Shown in pieces: positions 26,817 to 36,892 of a DNA stretch of 64,000 nt (position 1 is the first letter of the stretch; every line of letters starts with the position of its first letter). The stretch covers positions 2,232,001-2,296,000 of the forward strand of contig NZ_JAPEOB010000002.1 of the NCBI RefSeq assembly GCF_026341775.1, written 5' to 3'. The notes below the pieces were generated by a model that did no database searches, was not told where the DNA came from, and worked only from the letters and a program-made list of their open reading frames with translations. The position numbers were made by a program, and so were the translations under genes. The DNA is from Streptomyces sp. NBC_00654. Lineage in GTDB: Bacteria; Actinomycetota; Actinomycetes; Streptomycetales; Streptomycetaceae.

Positions 26817-28385
26817 TCAGACCGTACGGCGGCGGCGTGCCGCGATCAACACCCCCGCACCGGCCGCCACGACGACGCCCGAGGCGGCGAACAGGGCGCC
26901 GGTCGGGATGTCGGAGCCGGTGGAGGCCAGCGCACCGGCGCCGCCCACCGTGCCACCGGTTCCGCCGCCGACCGTGCCGCCACCCACGGAACCGCCGGTG
27001 CCGGACGAGCCCGCGCCGCCGGCGCTGCCCGTGCCACCGCTGCCGCCCGGGAGCTGCGCGTTCTTGTCGAGGGCGACGGCGACGGTCAGTGCGTCGAGCT
27101 GCTCGCCCTTGCCGTACATGCCGCCGAAGGCCTTGGTGCCGTCGGCGGAGAGCGTCGCCGGGACGCCCGAGAGGTTCACGACGCCGTCCTTGGCGGTGAG
27201 GGCACCGGCGGGGATCTTCAGGTCGGCGATCGCCAGACCGGTGTACTCGGTGACCTTCTTGGTCTCCCGGTCCTTGGTGGAGACATCGGCGATCAGCTTG
27301 CCGGAGGTGCCGTTCGCCTGGATCTCCAGGTTGGTGAGCGAGAGGTCGAGCGTGTAGGCGTCGCCCTCCTTGTGGCCCAGGAAGCGGACCTTGCCGTCGA
27401 ATTCGGCGTTGAGCGTCTTCTTGTCGGCGTCGAAGCGGCCGGTGGCGTCGCCGAAGCGGTAGCCGTCGCCGGAGGCGGTGGCGCCGCCGCTCGTCTCGAT
27501 CCTGCCGTGCGCGATCGGGCCCGTGACATACGAGCGGAAGGACTTCTTGACGCCCCAGTCCAGCGTTCCGCCGAGCACCGCGCCCGGGTCGGCGGCGGGC
27601 TGGGTGGGCTTCTGAGTGGGCTTCCCGGTCGGCTCCCCGGTCGACGGCGCGGTGGGCTTCTCCGTCGGCTTCTCGGTCGGCTTCTCGGTCGGCTTCTCGG
27701 TCGGCTTCTCCGTGGGCTTCTCGGTGGGCTTCTCGGTCGGAGGCCCGGTGACCGCCTTCACCGTGAGCGTGGCCGGGTCGAGGGCGTCGCCCTCCTTGTA
27801 CTGGCCGTTGAACGCCTCGGAGCCGGCCTTCGTCAGCGTGGCCGGGATGTCCTTGAAGACCATCGCGCCACCCGCGCCCTGGCCCGGCCGGACGGCCGAG
27901 AGGTCCAGGGCGGCGACCGCCACGTCGTTCTTGGTGCCCTCGGGGGTCTTCACATCGGCGGTGATCGCGCCGCCCTTGCCGGCCGTGGAGAGCTTCACAT
28001 CCGAGAGCGTGATGTCCAGGACGCCCTTGTGGGCATAGAAGTTGACCCCGCCCTCGAAGGCCGTGTCGGTGCCGTGGGTGGTCATGTCGTACGTGCCCTT
28101 GCCGTTGACAAAGGTGAACACACCGTTGCCCGCGGCCTGCTTCGCACCGTCCGTGACCGTGATCCTGCCGCCCGAGAACGGGGAGGCGAGGTACTTGCGG
28201 AAGGACTCCTTGAAGCCCCAGTCCAGCGTGCCGTCCTTCAGTTCCATCGTGGGGGCGGCGGCCGAGGTGCCGTCCTTGGCCGGGCCGCTGTCGGCGGCGA
28301 GCGCCGGGAGGGCGAAGGTCGCGCCCAGTGCGGCGGCCGTGGCGACGGCGGCGGCGAGGGCTATGGGGCGGCGGGTGGCTGCCAT
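26817..28385 (-). CDS. htaA: HtaA-domain heme-binding surface protein with LAxTG sortase signal
   Basis: A 522-aa surface protein. Signal peptide residues 1-30 end in ALA. The first HtaA/CR domain (about 50-210) contains LDWGFKESFRKYLASP and NFYAHKGVLDITL. A (PTEK)x7 linker follows at 216-243. The second CR domain (270-440) has LDWGVKKSFRSYVTGPIA and RFLGHKEGDAYTLDL. A Gly/Ser spacer leads to LASTG at 486-490, a hydrophobic helix and RRRR. HtaA domains of Corynebacterium bind heme through conserved Tyr and His, and both occur here. LAxTG is the motif of actinobacterial class E sortases, so cell-wall attachment is likely. TAGGAG precedes the ATG. It lies downstream of a second htaA gene on the same strand. 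Confidence 0.92.
   Translation of the reverse strand: MAATRRPIALAAAVATAAALGATFALPALAADSGPAKDGTSAAAPTMELKDGTLDWGFKESFRKYLASPFSGGRITVTDGAKQAAGNGVFTFVNGKGTYDMTTHGTDTAFEGGVNFYAHKGVLDITLSDVKLSTAGKGGAITADVKTPEGTKNDVAVAALDLSAVRPGQGAGGAMVFKDIPATLTKAGSEAFNGQYKEGDALDPATLTVKAVTGPPTEKPTEKPTEKPTEKPTEKPTEKPTEKPTAPSTGEPTGKPTQKPTQPAADPGAVLGGTLDWGVKKSFRSYVTGPIAHGRIETSGGATASGDGYRFGDATGRFDADKKTLNAEFDGKVRFLGHKEGDAYTLDLSLTNLEIQANGTSGKLIADVSTKDRETKKVTEYTGLAIADLKIPAGALTAKDGVVNLSGVPATLSADGTKAFGGMYGKGEQLDALTVAVALDKNAQLPGGSGGTGSAGGAGSSGTGGSVGGGTVGGGTGGTVGGAGALASTGSDIPTGALFAASGVVVAAGAGVLIAARRRRTV
27657..27740 (-). repeat. 12-bp tandem repeat coding for (PTEK)x7
   Basis: Seven near-identical 12-bp units encode the linker between the two HtaA domains. 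Unit number probably varies between strains, changing the reach of the outer domain. Confidence 0.9.
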
Positions 28386-28431
28386 GACGTGGGTCTCCTA
28401 GGTCAGGAAGGGGAGATGAAGGGGGGAGAGA

Positions 28432-28625
28432 GAGGGGGGAGCGGGGGTGAAACAGGGGTGGAGCAGGGGGGACGGGGGTGGCCTGCGGGGCCGCGAGGCC
28501 ATGCGGGCCCTACGGAGCTGCCGACTTCGCGGCTACGGGACGGGGAGAGCTGTGGGGACCGGAAGGAACTGGGGAGGGCGGCCGGGGAGGGCGGCCGGGG
28601 AAGGTGGCCGGGGCGGGTCGCCGGG
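28432..28625. other. G-rich stretch between the two htaA genes
   Basis: The 258-bp gap between the two same-strand htaA genes carries many runs of three to six G on the plus strand and short repeats such as GGGAGGGCGGCCGG. The transcript strand is therefore rich in C and U. I see no iron box here, so the downstream gene is probably read through from the first. Confidence 0.6.
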
Positions 28626-28643
28626 TCGCGGGGACCGGGAGGG

Positions 28644-30056
28644 CTACGACGTCCGGCCGGACCGGTGGCGGCCGACGGCGTACACCGCACCGGCCGCCGC
28701 GAGCAGCACCGCGCCGCCCCCGATGGCGAGATACGTACCGGTGCCGGTGCCCGAGTCCGAGGCGGCTGCCACCGGCTCGGCGTCGGACCCGGCCGCGGCC
28801 TTCTTCGTGGGCTCCTGGGAGGGCTTCGCCTCGCTGCCGAGGTCGGGCAGCGCGGGCAGCTGAGCCTTCTCGTCGACGGTGACGGCGAGCGACACCGGGT
28901 CCATCGCGGTGCCCGCCTTGTACATCCCGCCGAAGGCCTTGGCGCCGTCCGCCGTGAGGGTCGCCGGGGACTCGGTGAGGACGGCGAGCCCGTCCTCGGG
29001 TGCGAAGTCCTTCGCGGTGAAGGTGATGAGGGGCACGCCCTCGCGGGTGCTTCCCCCGCTCGTCACGTCCGCCGAGAGCGTGCCCTTGCCCGAGGCCACC
29101 TCGACGGCCACCCCGGCGAATGTCAGGTCGAGGTCATGGGCTCCGGTGAAGCGGACGCTGCCCGTGAAGGCGGCGTCCAGGGACTGCTTCTTCGCGTCGT
29201 AGGTGCCCTTGCCCTGCGGGAAGCGGAACAGGGCCCCACCGTCCTGGGCGCCGTCCGCCAGGGTCCACTTCCCCTGGCCGATGGCTCCGGTGACGTACTC
29301 ACGGAAGGTGCGGCGCACTCCCCAGTCGACGGCGGCGTCCTCGAAGCGGCCCGCCTTCGCCTTCTTCCCGTCCGCGGCCTTCTCCCGGGAGGGCGAGCCC
29401 GAGGACTTCTTCGCGGCGTCCGGCTTCGCGGCCGGGCCGGTCGTGTCGACGGAGAGGCTGATCGGGTCGAGCGGGGTGCCCGCCGTGTAGTAACCGGCGA
29501 ACGCCTTGGCACCCTGGGAAGTCAGGGTCGCGGGGACGTTGTTGAGGGCGATCGGGGTGGTACCGCCCTTCATGTCGATCCCGGAGAGCCCGAGTGTGGC
29601 GAGCGGCACCTGTGCGGACGAGGTCACCCGGCCGCTCCCCCGTTCCTTGCTGACCATGTCGGCGTAGACGGTGCCGCCGCCCCCGCTGATCCTGACGGTG
29701 GGCCTGCTGATGGCGAGGTCGAGCTCGTAGCCGCCGGCCTTCTTGTGGCCGGTGAAGCGCACCCCGCCCGAGAAGCCGGAGCTGAAGGCGCCGCTCGACG
29801 GGTCGTAGGACCCGGTGGCGGAGTGGAAGCGGAACTGGCTGCCGCCGACCGTCGCGGCGCCGCCGGTCAGGCTCCAACTGCCGCCCGCGATCGGCCCGGT
29901 GACATAACTCTGGAAGGAGGACTTGATGCCCCAGTCCAGTCGGCCGCCCTGCACCGTGCGGCTCGCCGCTTGCGCGGCGGTGGCCGGGAGCAGGGCTCCC
30001 AGCAGCACCGCGAGAAGCGCGACGGCGAGCGCGCGGGCAGATCTGGACGGCAGCAT
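28644..30056 (-). CDS. htaA: HtaA-domain heme-binding membrane-anchored protein
   Basis: A 470-aa protein: signal peptide 1-31 (ending TAAQA), first CR domain about 35-205 with LDWGIKSSFQSYVTGPIA and RFTGHKKAGGYELDLAI, a Lys/Ser/Pro linker, second CR domain 240-395 with VDWGVRRTFREYVTGAIG, a Glu/Lys/Pro spacer, and a C-terminal helix (442-461) followed by GRHRSGRTS. No sortase motif is visible, so it is probably held by the C-terminal helix. In the second domain the usual GHK is replaced by GAHD, shifting the His by one residue and removing the following Lys, so heme binding there may differ. An iron box lies 26 bp upstream, shared with the divergent hmuT. Confidence 0.9.
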   Translation of the reverse strand: MLPSRSARALAVALLAVLLGALLPATAAQAASRTVQGGRLDWGIKSSFQSYVTGPIAGGSWSLTGGAATVGGSQFRFHSATGSYDPSSGAFSSGFSGGVRFTGHKKAGGYELDLAISRPTVRISGGGGTVYADMVSKERGSGRVTSSAQVPLATLGLSGIDMKGGTTPIALNNVPATLTSQGAKAFAGYYTAGTPLDPISLSVDTTGPAAKPDAAKKSSGSPSREKAADGKKAKAGRFEDAAVDWGVRRTFREYVTGAIGQGKWTLADGAQDGGALFRFPQGKGTYDAKKQSLDAAFTGSVRFTGAHDLDLTFAGVAVEVASGKGTLSADVTSGGSTREGVPLITFTAKDFAPEDGLAVLTESPATLTADGAKAFGGMYKAGTAMDPVSLAVTVDEKAQLPALPDLGSEAKPSQEPTKKAAAGSDAEPVAAASDSGTGTGTYLAIGGGAVLLAAAGAVYAVGRHRSGRTS

Positions 30057-30081
30057 GAGGACCCCTCCGAGGTCTAGCGAG

Positions 30082-30100
30082 TCAGGTAAGGCTAACCTAA
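30082..30100. promoter_or_regulatory. Iron box between htaA and hmuT
   Basis: TCAGGTAAGGCTAACCTAA matches the 19-bp DmdR1/DtxR consensus TWAGGTWAGSCTWACCTWA at 18 of 19 positions. It lies between divergent starts (30056 and 30201) and can control both directions. Confidence 0.9.
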
Positions 30101-30200
30101 GCTATGTTCAGCCTGTCCCGGAACCCCCTGTTCCGGACAGTTCGCGAAACATCATGAAGAGCCATCAACCACACGCAGCGGAACGACAGGACGGTGCCCA

Positions 30201-31288
30201 GTGCGCTTCTCGCAGGACTACGCCCCCACGGGAGGGCAGGGCCCCGGCGGACCTGCTCCCGTGCGCCGGGCCGCTCCCGGCAGGATGGGCGCAGCCCTGG
30301 CCGCCGCCGTGACCCTCGCCCTGGTCCTGACCGGCTGCGGGGGTACGGCGGACCCCGCCGCCGGGTCCGGCACGACGGGCACCCCGGCCACCACCGTCGA
30401 CCGGGTCGAGCCGCTGGCCGCCTCCCCCGAGCCCCGGTTGCCGGTGACGGTGCGCTCGGCGGACGGCGCCCGCGTCACCATCGGCTCCACCGACCGGATC
30501 GTTCCGCTCACCGGCTCCCTGAGCGAGATCGTCTTCACGCTCGGGTTCGGCGAGCAGGTGGTGGCACGTGACATCACCGCGACCTTCGAACAGGCCGAGA
30601 AGCTGCCCGTGGTGACCCGCGCCCATGACGTCTCGGCCGAGAGCGTGCTCTCGCTGAAGCCCACCGTCGTCCTCGCGGACACCACGACGGGCCCCGGCGA
30701 GGCGATCGAGCAGATCCGTGACGCCGGTATCCCGCTGTTGGTCGTCGACCCGGCCAAGGAACTCGCCGACGTCGGCCGCCGCATCGACACGGTGGCCGCC
30801 GCCCTGGGCGTACCGGACTCCGGCACCGAGCTGAAGGAACGCACCCAGTCCCGTATCGACGCCGTACAGAAGTCCGTACCGGCCCACGAGGACGGCAGGA
30901 AGCCCCGGGTCGCCTTCCTCTATCTGCGCGGATCGGCCTCGGTCTATCTGCTCGGCGGCCGTGAGTCGGGGGCGAGTTCGCTGCTGGAGGCCGCGGGCGC
31001 CGTCGACGCCGGGAAGGCCTCCGGGCTGAAGAAGGACTTCACGGCCATCACCAGCGAGGCACTGGCCAAGGCCGCGCCCGACGCGATCCTGGTGATGAGC
31101 AAGGGGCTGGAGTCGGTCGACGGCATCGACGGCCTGGTGAAGATCCCGGGCATCGCGGAGACCCCGGCCGGGATGGACCGCCGGGTCGTGTCGATCGACG
31201 ACGGCGTCCTGCTGAACTACGGGCCCCGCACCGACCAGGTACTCGCCGATCTCGTCGGGCAGCTCTACCCGAAGGGCGGATCGGGCAA

Positions 31289-31292
<4 letters not shown>
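30201..31292 (+). CDS. hmuT: Hemin ABC transporter substrate-binding lipoprotein, HmuT-like
   Basis: A 363-aa cluster-8 binding protein. A Gly/Pro-rich N-terminus leads to a hydrophobic segment and lipobox LTGC, followed by a Gly/Thr-rich linker. The body shows IVPLTGSLSEIVFTLGFGEQ, LSLKPTVVLAD and the long helix between two lobes, as in siderophore, B12 and heme binders. Assignment to heme rests on neighbours (htaA, permease, ATPase, heme oxygenase). It would receive heme from the HtaA proteins. GTG 30201 is the only start giving a complete signal peptide; its stop overlaps the GTG of hmuU. Confidence 0.92.
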
Positions 31293-32433
<1,141 letters not shown>

Positions 32434-32437
<4 letters not shown>

Positions 32438-33273
32438 GGATGCCGAGGAATCCGTTCACGGTACGCGGCCGCCGGCTGCCCGCCCCCGTCCCCGCCGGTT
32501 CGGCCGTCGCCGAGGCGGTCGGGCTGTCCGTCCGGCTGGGGCAGCGGCAGGTGCTCGACTCCATCGATCTGACCGCCCGCGCCGGCGAGGTGGTGGCGCT
32601 CGTCGGGCCGAACGGCGCGGGCAAGTCGACCCTGCTGGCGGCCCTGGCCGCCGATCTGCCCGCCGGGAGCGGTGAGGTCCGTATCGACGGCCGCCCGGCC
32701 ACCGAGTGGTCGGCGCCCGAACTGGCCCTGCGCCGCTCGGTGCTGCCGCAGTCCGCCGCGCTGTCCTTCCCGTTCCTGGTCGAGGACGTCGTACGGATGG
32801 GGCGGGCGCCCTGGGCGGGCACCGGCCGGGAGGACGAGGACGACCCCGCGGTGGCCGCGGCGATGGCGGCCACCGAGGTCACGGAGTTCGCCGCCCGCCC
32901 GTTCTCCGCCCTGTCGGGCGGTGAGCGGGCCCGGGTCGCACTCGCCCGGGTGCTGGCCCAGCGCGCCCCGCTGCTGCTGCTCGACGAGCCGACCGCCGCG
33001 CTCGATCTGCGCCATCAGGAACTGGTGCTGCGGATCTGCCGCGAGCGGGCCGCCGCCGGGGACGCCGTCGTGGTGGTGCTGCACGACCTGGGGCTCGCCG
33101 CGGCGTACGCCGACCGGGCCGCGGTGCTGCACGGGGGACGGATCGCGGTGGAGGGCCCACCGGCCGCCGTCTTCACGGGCGAACTGCTCGGCGAGGTCTA
33201 CCGGCAGCCGGTGGAGGTGTTCCCGCACCCGCGGTCCGGGGCGCCTCTCGTCGTACCGGAACGGGCTTCTTGA
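32434..33273 (+). CDS. hmuV: Hemin ABC transporter ATP-binding protein, HmuV-like
   Basis: A 279-aa ATPase with Walker A GPNGAGKSTLLAALA, Q-loop VLPQSAALSFPFLVEDVV, signature FSALSGGERARVALARVLA, Walker B LLLLDEPTAALD and switch His in VVVLHDLGLAAAYAD. The LSFPFLVEDVVRMGRAPW block is typical of heme importer ATPases rather than ferric-siderophore ones. ATG 32434 overlaps the hmuU stop (ATGA). It is the last gene of the hmuTUV operon; efeO follows after 189 bp with its own iron sites. Confidence 0.94.
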
Positions 33274-33375
33274 CCGCCGCTTGACCCCCGGCTGGGTCGT
33301 TCATGGGTCAGCCGTGACCAGTCCGTTCCCCCTGGCGAGGGGTGAGAGTTGAATCACTGCACGGGGGTGTGTCGG

Positions 33376-33409
33376 CCAGGTAAGGGTCAGTTAAGTTAGG
33401 TCCGCCTCA
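33376..33409 (+). promoter_or_regulatory. Two overlapping iron-box-like sites before efeO
   Basis: Bases 33376-33394 and 33391-33409 each match the degenerate 19-bp iron-box consensus at 13 positions, with strong left halves (AGGTAAGGGT and AGTTAGG). They lie 55-85 bp before the efeO start. Each is weaker than the htaA/hmuT box, and two may act together. Confidence 0.6.
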
Positions 33410-33462
33410 CCCGCCTTTGTCCGGCCCTTCACCCCCTTCCTTCCATCCTCTGTGGAGCCCGC

Positions 33463-34599
33463 ATGCGAGCCGTTCGTTCCTCCGTCGTCACCGCTGCCGC
33501 CACGGTGGCAGCACTGACCGCCGTCACGGGCTGCGCCGACAAGAGCGACGGCAAGGCGGACGGCGCCGTCGTGGTCGTCGCCAAGGACGACTCCTGCGAG
33601 GTCTCGAAGACGGAGCTCCCCGCCGGTCATGTCGAACTGGCCGTGGAGAACAAGGGGTCCAAGGTCACCGAGGTCTACGTACTGTTCCCGGACGACCGCA
33701 TCGTGACCGAGCGGGAGAACATCGGCCCCGGCACCAAGGCGAAGATCACCGCCGAGGTGAAGGCCGGTTCGTACGAGATCGCCTGCAAGCCCGGCATGAA
33801 GGGCGACGGCATCCGGCAGAAGATCGAGGTCACCGGTGGCACGGTGGCCAAGCGCAGCCCGGAGATGGACAAGGCCGTCGCCGGGTACCGCACCTATGTG
33901 CAGGCGCAGGCCGACGAGACGCTGCCCAAGGTCAAGGTCTTCACGGACGCGGTGGCCGCGGGTGACATCGAGGCCGCGAAGAAGGCGTACGCCGACTCCC
34001 GTATCGGCTGGGAGCGCACCGAGCCGGTCGCCGAGTCGTTCGGCGACATCGACCCCAAGGTCGATGTGCGCGAGGACGGCCTGGAGGACGGCCAGAAGTG
34101 GACCGGCTGGCACCGCCTGGAGAAGGCGCTGTGGCAGGACAAGAAGCTGGGTGCCGAGGAGAAGGCGCTGGCCCCCGTCCTCCACAAGGACCTCGTCGAC
34201 TGGCAGAACCGCGTCGGCAAGGCCGAGATCACCCCGACCTCGATGGCCAACGGTGCCAAGGAACTCCTCGACGAGGTCGCGACCGGCAAGGTCACCGGTG
34301 AGGAGGAGCGCTACAGCCACACCGACCTCGTCGACTTCAAGGCGAACGTCGAGGGCGCGCAGAAGTCGTACGAACTGCTGAAGCCGATCGCCGTCAAGAA
34401 CGACGCGGCGCTGACCGCCTCCCTGGACAAGCAGTTCGCGGCGCTGAACACGCTGCTGGACAAGTACCGCGAGGACAAGGCGTCCTACGAGTTCACCTCG
34501 TACGACAAGGTCGGCAAGGCGGACCGCAAGGAGCTCTCGGACGCGGTCAACGCGCTCGCCGAGCCGCTGTCCAGGCTGGCCGCCGCGGTGACGAAGTAA
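33463..34599 (+). CDS. efeO: EfeO lipoprotein, iron uptake
   Basis: A 378-aa lipoprotein with lipobox VTGC (Cys24). The N-terminal cupredoxin-like domain (about 35-125) has Cys45 in KDDSCEVSKTELPAG and Cys108 in SYEIACKPGM. The C-terminal M75 imelysin-type domain (135-378) carries the GxHxxE iron motif as GWHRLEK (His217, Glu220). It belongs to the EfeUOB ferrous-iron system, where EfeO collects iron outside the membrane. Two iron-box-like sites precede it. The gene order efeO-efeB-efeU differs from the E. coli efeUOB order but is usual in actinomycetes. Confidence 0.95.
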   Translation: MRAVRSSVVTAAATVAALTAVTGCADKSDGKADGAVVVVAKDDSCEVSKTELPAGHVELAVENKGSKVTEVYVLFPDDRIVTERENIGPGTKAKITAEVKAGSYEIACKPGMKGDGIRQKIEVTGGTVAKRSPEMDKAVAGYRTYVQAQADETLPKVKVFTDAVAAGDIEAAKKAYADSRIGWERTEPVAESFGDIDPKVDVREDGLEDGQKWTGWHRLEKALWQDKKLGAEEKALAPVLHKDLVDWQNRVGKAEITPTSMANGAKELLDEVATGKVTGEEERYSHTDLVDFKANVEGAQKSYELLKPIAVKNDAALTASLDKQFAALNTLLDKYREDKASYEFTSYDKVGKADRKELSDAVNALAEPLSRLAAAVTK

Positions 34600-34624
34600 C
34601 CGCGGGTCCGAGGAGGCTTCAGCC

Positions 34625-35890
34625 ATGGCAGAGAACATCCGGGACATCCCCGAGAAGCAGGGCTCCGGCCCGTCCCGTCGGGCCCTGCTGGGCTGGGGCG
34701 GGGCGGGGCTGGCGGTCGGCGCCGTCGCGGCGGGCGGCGCGGTCGCCGCGGTCCGCTCCGACGGGAGCGGCGAGCCCGCCGCGGAGAGCGGGGCCGCGGT
34801 GCCGTTCCACGGGGCGCACCAGGCCGGTATCGCCACCGCCGTACAGGACAGGCTGCACTTCGCCGCGTTCGACGTGACGACGAAGGACCCGGCCGAACTG
34901 ACCGCGCTGCTCAAGGAGTGGACCCGGGCCGCGGAGCGGATGACGGCCGGGCGGACGGTCGGCGACGGGGCGTACGGCGGGCTCGCCGAGGCCCCGCCCG
35001 ACGACACGGGCGAGGCACTGGGTCTCAAGCCGTCCCGGCTGACGCTGACCATCGGCTTCGGGCCCTCGCTGTTCGCCGGGGACCGGTTCGGCCTCGACGG
35101 CAAACGGCCCGAGGCGCTCATCGATCTGCCGAAGTTCCCGGGCGACAACCTGGACGCCGCCCGCAGCGGCGGCGACCTGTGCGTCCAGGCGTGCGCGGAC
35201 GACCCGCAGGTCGCGGTGCACGCCATCCGCAACCTGGCCAGGATCGGCATGGGCCGTACCGCGATCCGCTGGTCCCAGCTGGGCTTCGGCAAGACGTCCT
35301 CGACGACGCCGGACGCGCAGACCCCGCGCAACATGATGGGGTTCAAGGACGGCACCCGGAACATCTCGGGCACCGACTCCGCCGCGCTGGACCGGCACGT
35401 ATGGGTCGGCGGGAAGGACGACGCCGGGTGGATGACGGGCGGTTCGTATCTCGTCGCCCGGCGCATCCGGATGCACATCGAGACCTGGGACCGGGCCCCG
35501 CTCCAGGAGCAGGAGGACATCTTCGGCCGGGACAAGGGCGAGGGCGCCCCGGTCGGCAGGTCCGGGGAACGTGACGAGCCGTTCCTGAAGGCGATGCTGC
35601 CGACCGCTCATGTGCGCCTGGCCCACCCGGACACGAACGACGGGGCGACGATCCTGCGCCGCGGCTACTCCTTCACCGACGGTACGGACGGTCTGGGCCG
35701 GCTGGACGCGGGGCTGTTCTTCCTCGCCTACCAGCGCGATGTCCGCACGGGCTTCGTACCGGTGCAGCGCAGCCTCGCGGCGCACGACGCGCTCAACGAG
35801 TACATCCAGCACGTGGGTTCGGCGGTCTTCGCCGTCCCGCCGGGCGTCCGTGACAAGGACGACTGGTGGGGCCGGGCGCTCTTCGCCTGA
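34625..35890 (+). CDS. efeB: EfeB, Tat-exported dye-decolorizing heme peroxidase
   Basis: A 421-aa DyP peroxidase. The twin-arginine signal SRRALLGWGGAGLAVGAVAA exports it folded with heme. The distal motif is GFKDGTRNISG (catalytic Asp and Arg) and the proximal His is in AHVRLAHPDTN. It is thought to oxidise ferrous iron, and has been proposed to release iron from heme, for uptake through EfeU. The ATG lies 26 bp after efeO with an AGGAGG-like site (GAGGAGGC) and EfeU follows after 33 bp, so the three are one operon. Confidence 0.95.
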   Translation: MAENIRDIPEKQGSGPSRRALLGWGGAGLAVGAVAAGGAVAAVRSDGSGEPAAESGAAVPFHGAHQAGIATAVQDRLHFAAFDVTTKDPAELTALLKEWTRAAERMTAGRTVGDGAYGGLAEAPPDDTGEALGLKPSRLTLTIGFGPSLFAGDRFGLDGKRPEALIDLPKFPGDNLDAARSGGDLCVQACADDPQVAVHAIRNLARIGMGRTAIRWSQLGFGKTSSTTPDAQTPRNMMGFKDGTRNISGTDSAALDRHVWVGGKDDAGWMTGGSYLVARRIRMHIETWDRAPLQEQEDIFGRDKGEGAPVGRSGERDEPFLKAMLPTAHVRLAHPDTNDGATILRRGYSFTDGTDGLGRLDAGLFFLAYQRDVRTGFVPVQRSLAAHDALNEYIQHVGSAVFAVPPGVRDKDDWWGRALFA

Positions 35891-35923
35891 CCGGCGTGTG
35901 ACTGACACAGCGGAAGGACCGGC

Positions 35924-36892
35924 ATGTTCGGCAACTATCTGATCGGCCTGCGCGAGGGTCTCGAAGCCAGCCTCGTCGTGTGCATCCTCGTCGCCTATCT
36001 GGTGAAGACGGAGCGCAGGGACGCCCTGCGTCCGGTGTGGGGAGGCATCGCGATCGCCGTGGCGATCTCGCTGGCCTTCGGTGCCGCGCTGGAGTTCGGC
36101 TCCCAGGAGATGACGTTCGAGGCGCAGGAACTGCTCGGCGGCTCCCTGTCGATCATCGCCGTGGGTCTGGTGACCTGGATGGTGTTCTGGATGCGGCGCA
36201 CCGCGCGGCATCTGAAGAAGGAGCTGCACGGCAAGCTGGACGCGGCGCTCGCCATGGGCACCGGCGCTCTGGTCGCCACCGCGTTCCTCGCGGTGGGCCG
36301 TGAGGGCCTGGAGACCGCCCTGTTCGTGTGGGCGTCGGTGCGGGCCAGCGGCGAGGGGTCCTCCGAGCCGCTGATCGGGGTTCTGCTGGGGATCGCCACG
36401 GCCGTCGTGCTGGGCTGGCTCTTCTACCGCGGGGCGCTGAGGATCAACCTGGCGAAGTTCTTCACCTGGACGGGCGGAATGCTGGTCGTGGTGGCGGCGG
36501 GTGTGCTCGCGTACGGGGTGCACGACCTCCAGGAGGCCCGTTTCCTGGGCGGGCTGCGGAACAAGGCGTTCGACATCAGCGCCACGATCCCGCCGGACAG
36601 CTGGTACGGAACGCTGCTGAAGGGCGTGTTCAACTTCCAGCCCGATCCGACCGTGCTTCAGGTCACGGTGTGGGCGCTGTATCTGATCCCCACCCTCGCG
36701 CTGTTCCTCGCCCCGGTAGGGTTCGGACGGTCAGTGCGGGCGACGGATCAGAAGGCGCAGAAGGCAACGGATGAGAAGGCTGGGTCGACTGGCGACGGGG
36801 CTCGCGACAGCGACGGTGCTGAGCGTGGGCGCGAGCGGCTGCGTGACGGTGCACGGCGAGCTGGAAGTGCTGCCGGGGGCGACGAAGTCTGA
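35924..36892 (+). CDS. efeU: EfeU iron permease (FTR1 family)
   Basis: A 322-aa membrane protein with seven predicted helices and the two FTR1 iron motifs REGLEAS (residues 10-16) and REGLETA (126-132), whose Glu pairs bind iron during transport. The last 45 residues form a charged cytoplasmic tail rich in Lys, Asp, Glu and Arg, longer than usual for the family. This tail is coded by DNA that also codes the start and signal peptide of the next lipoprotein gene in another frame (122-bp overlap). The ATG at 35924 has GGAAGGA upstream. Confidence 0.94.
   Translation: MFGNYLIGLREGLEASLVVCILVAYLVKTERRDALRPVWGGIAIAVAISLAFGAALEFGSQEMTFEAQELLGGSLSIIAVGLVTWMVFWMRRTARHLKKELHGKLDAALAMGTGALVATAFLAVGREGLETALFVWASVRASGEGSSEPLIGVLLGIATAVVLGWLFYRGALRINLAKFFTWTGGMLVVVAAGVLAYGVHDLQEARFLGGLRNKAFDISATIPPDSWYGTLLKGVFNFQPDPTVLQVTVWALYLIPTLALFLAPVGFGRSVRATDQKAQKATDEKAGSTGDGARDSDGAERGRERLRDGARRAGSAAGGDEV

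Noticed and set aside
27657..27740. Possible CRISPR-like array
   Set aside because: Units are 12 bp, contiguous and in frame as PTEK codons; no spacers exist.
27372..30077. 901-aa plus-strand frame across both htaA genes
   Set aside because: Antisense to two well-supported secreted heme-binding proteins; composition is Gly/Arg/Val/Leu shadow.
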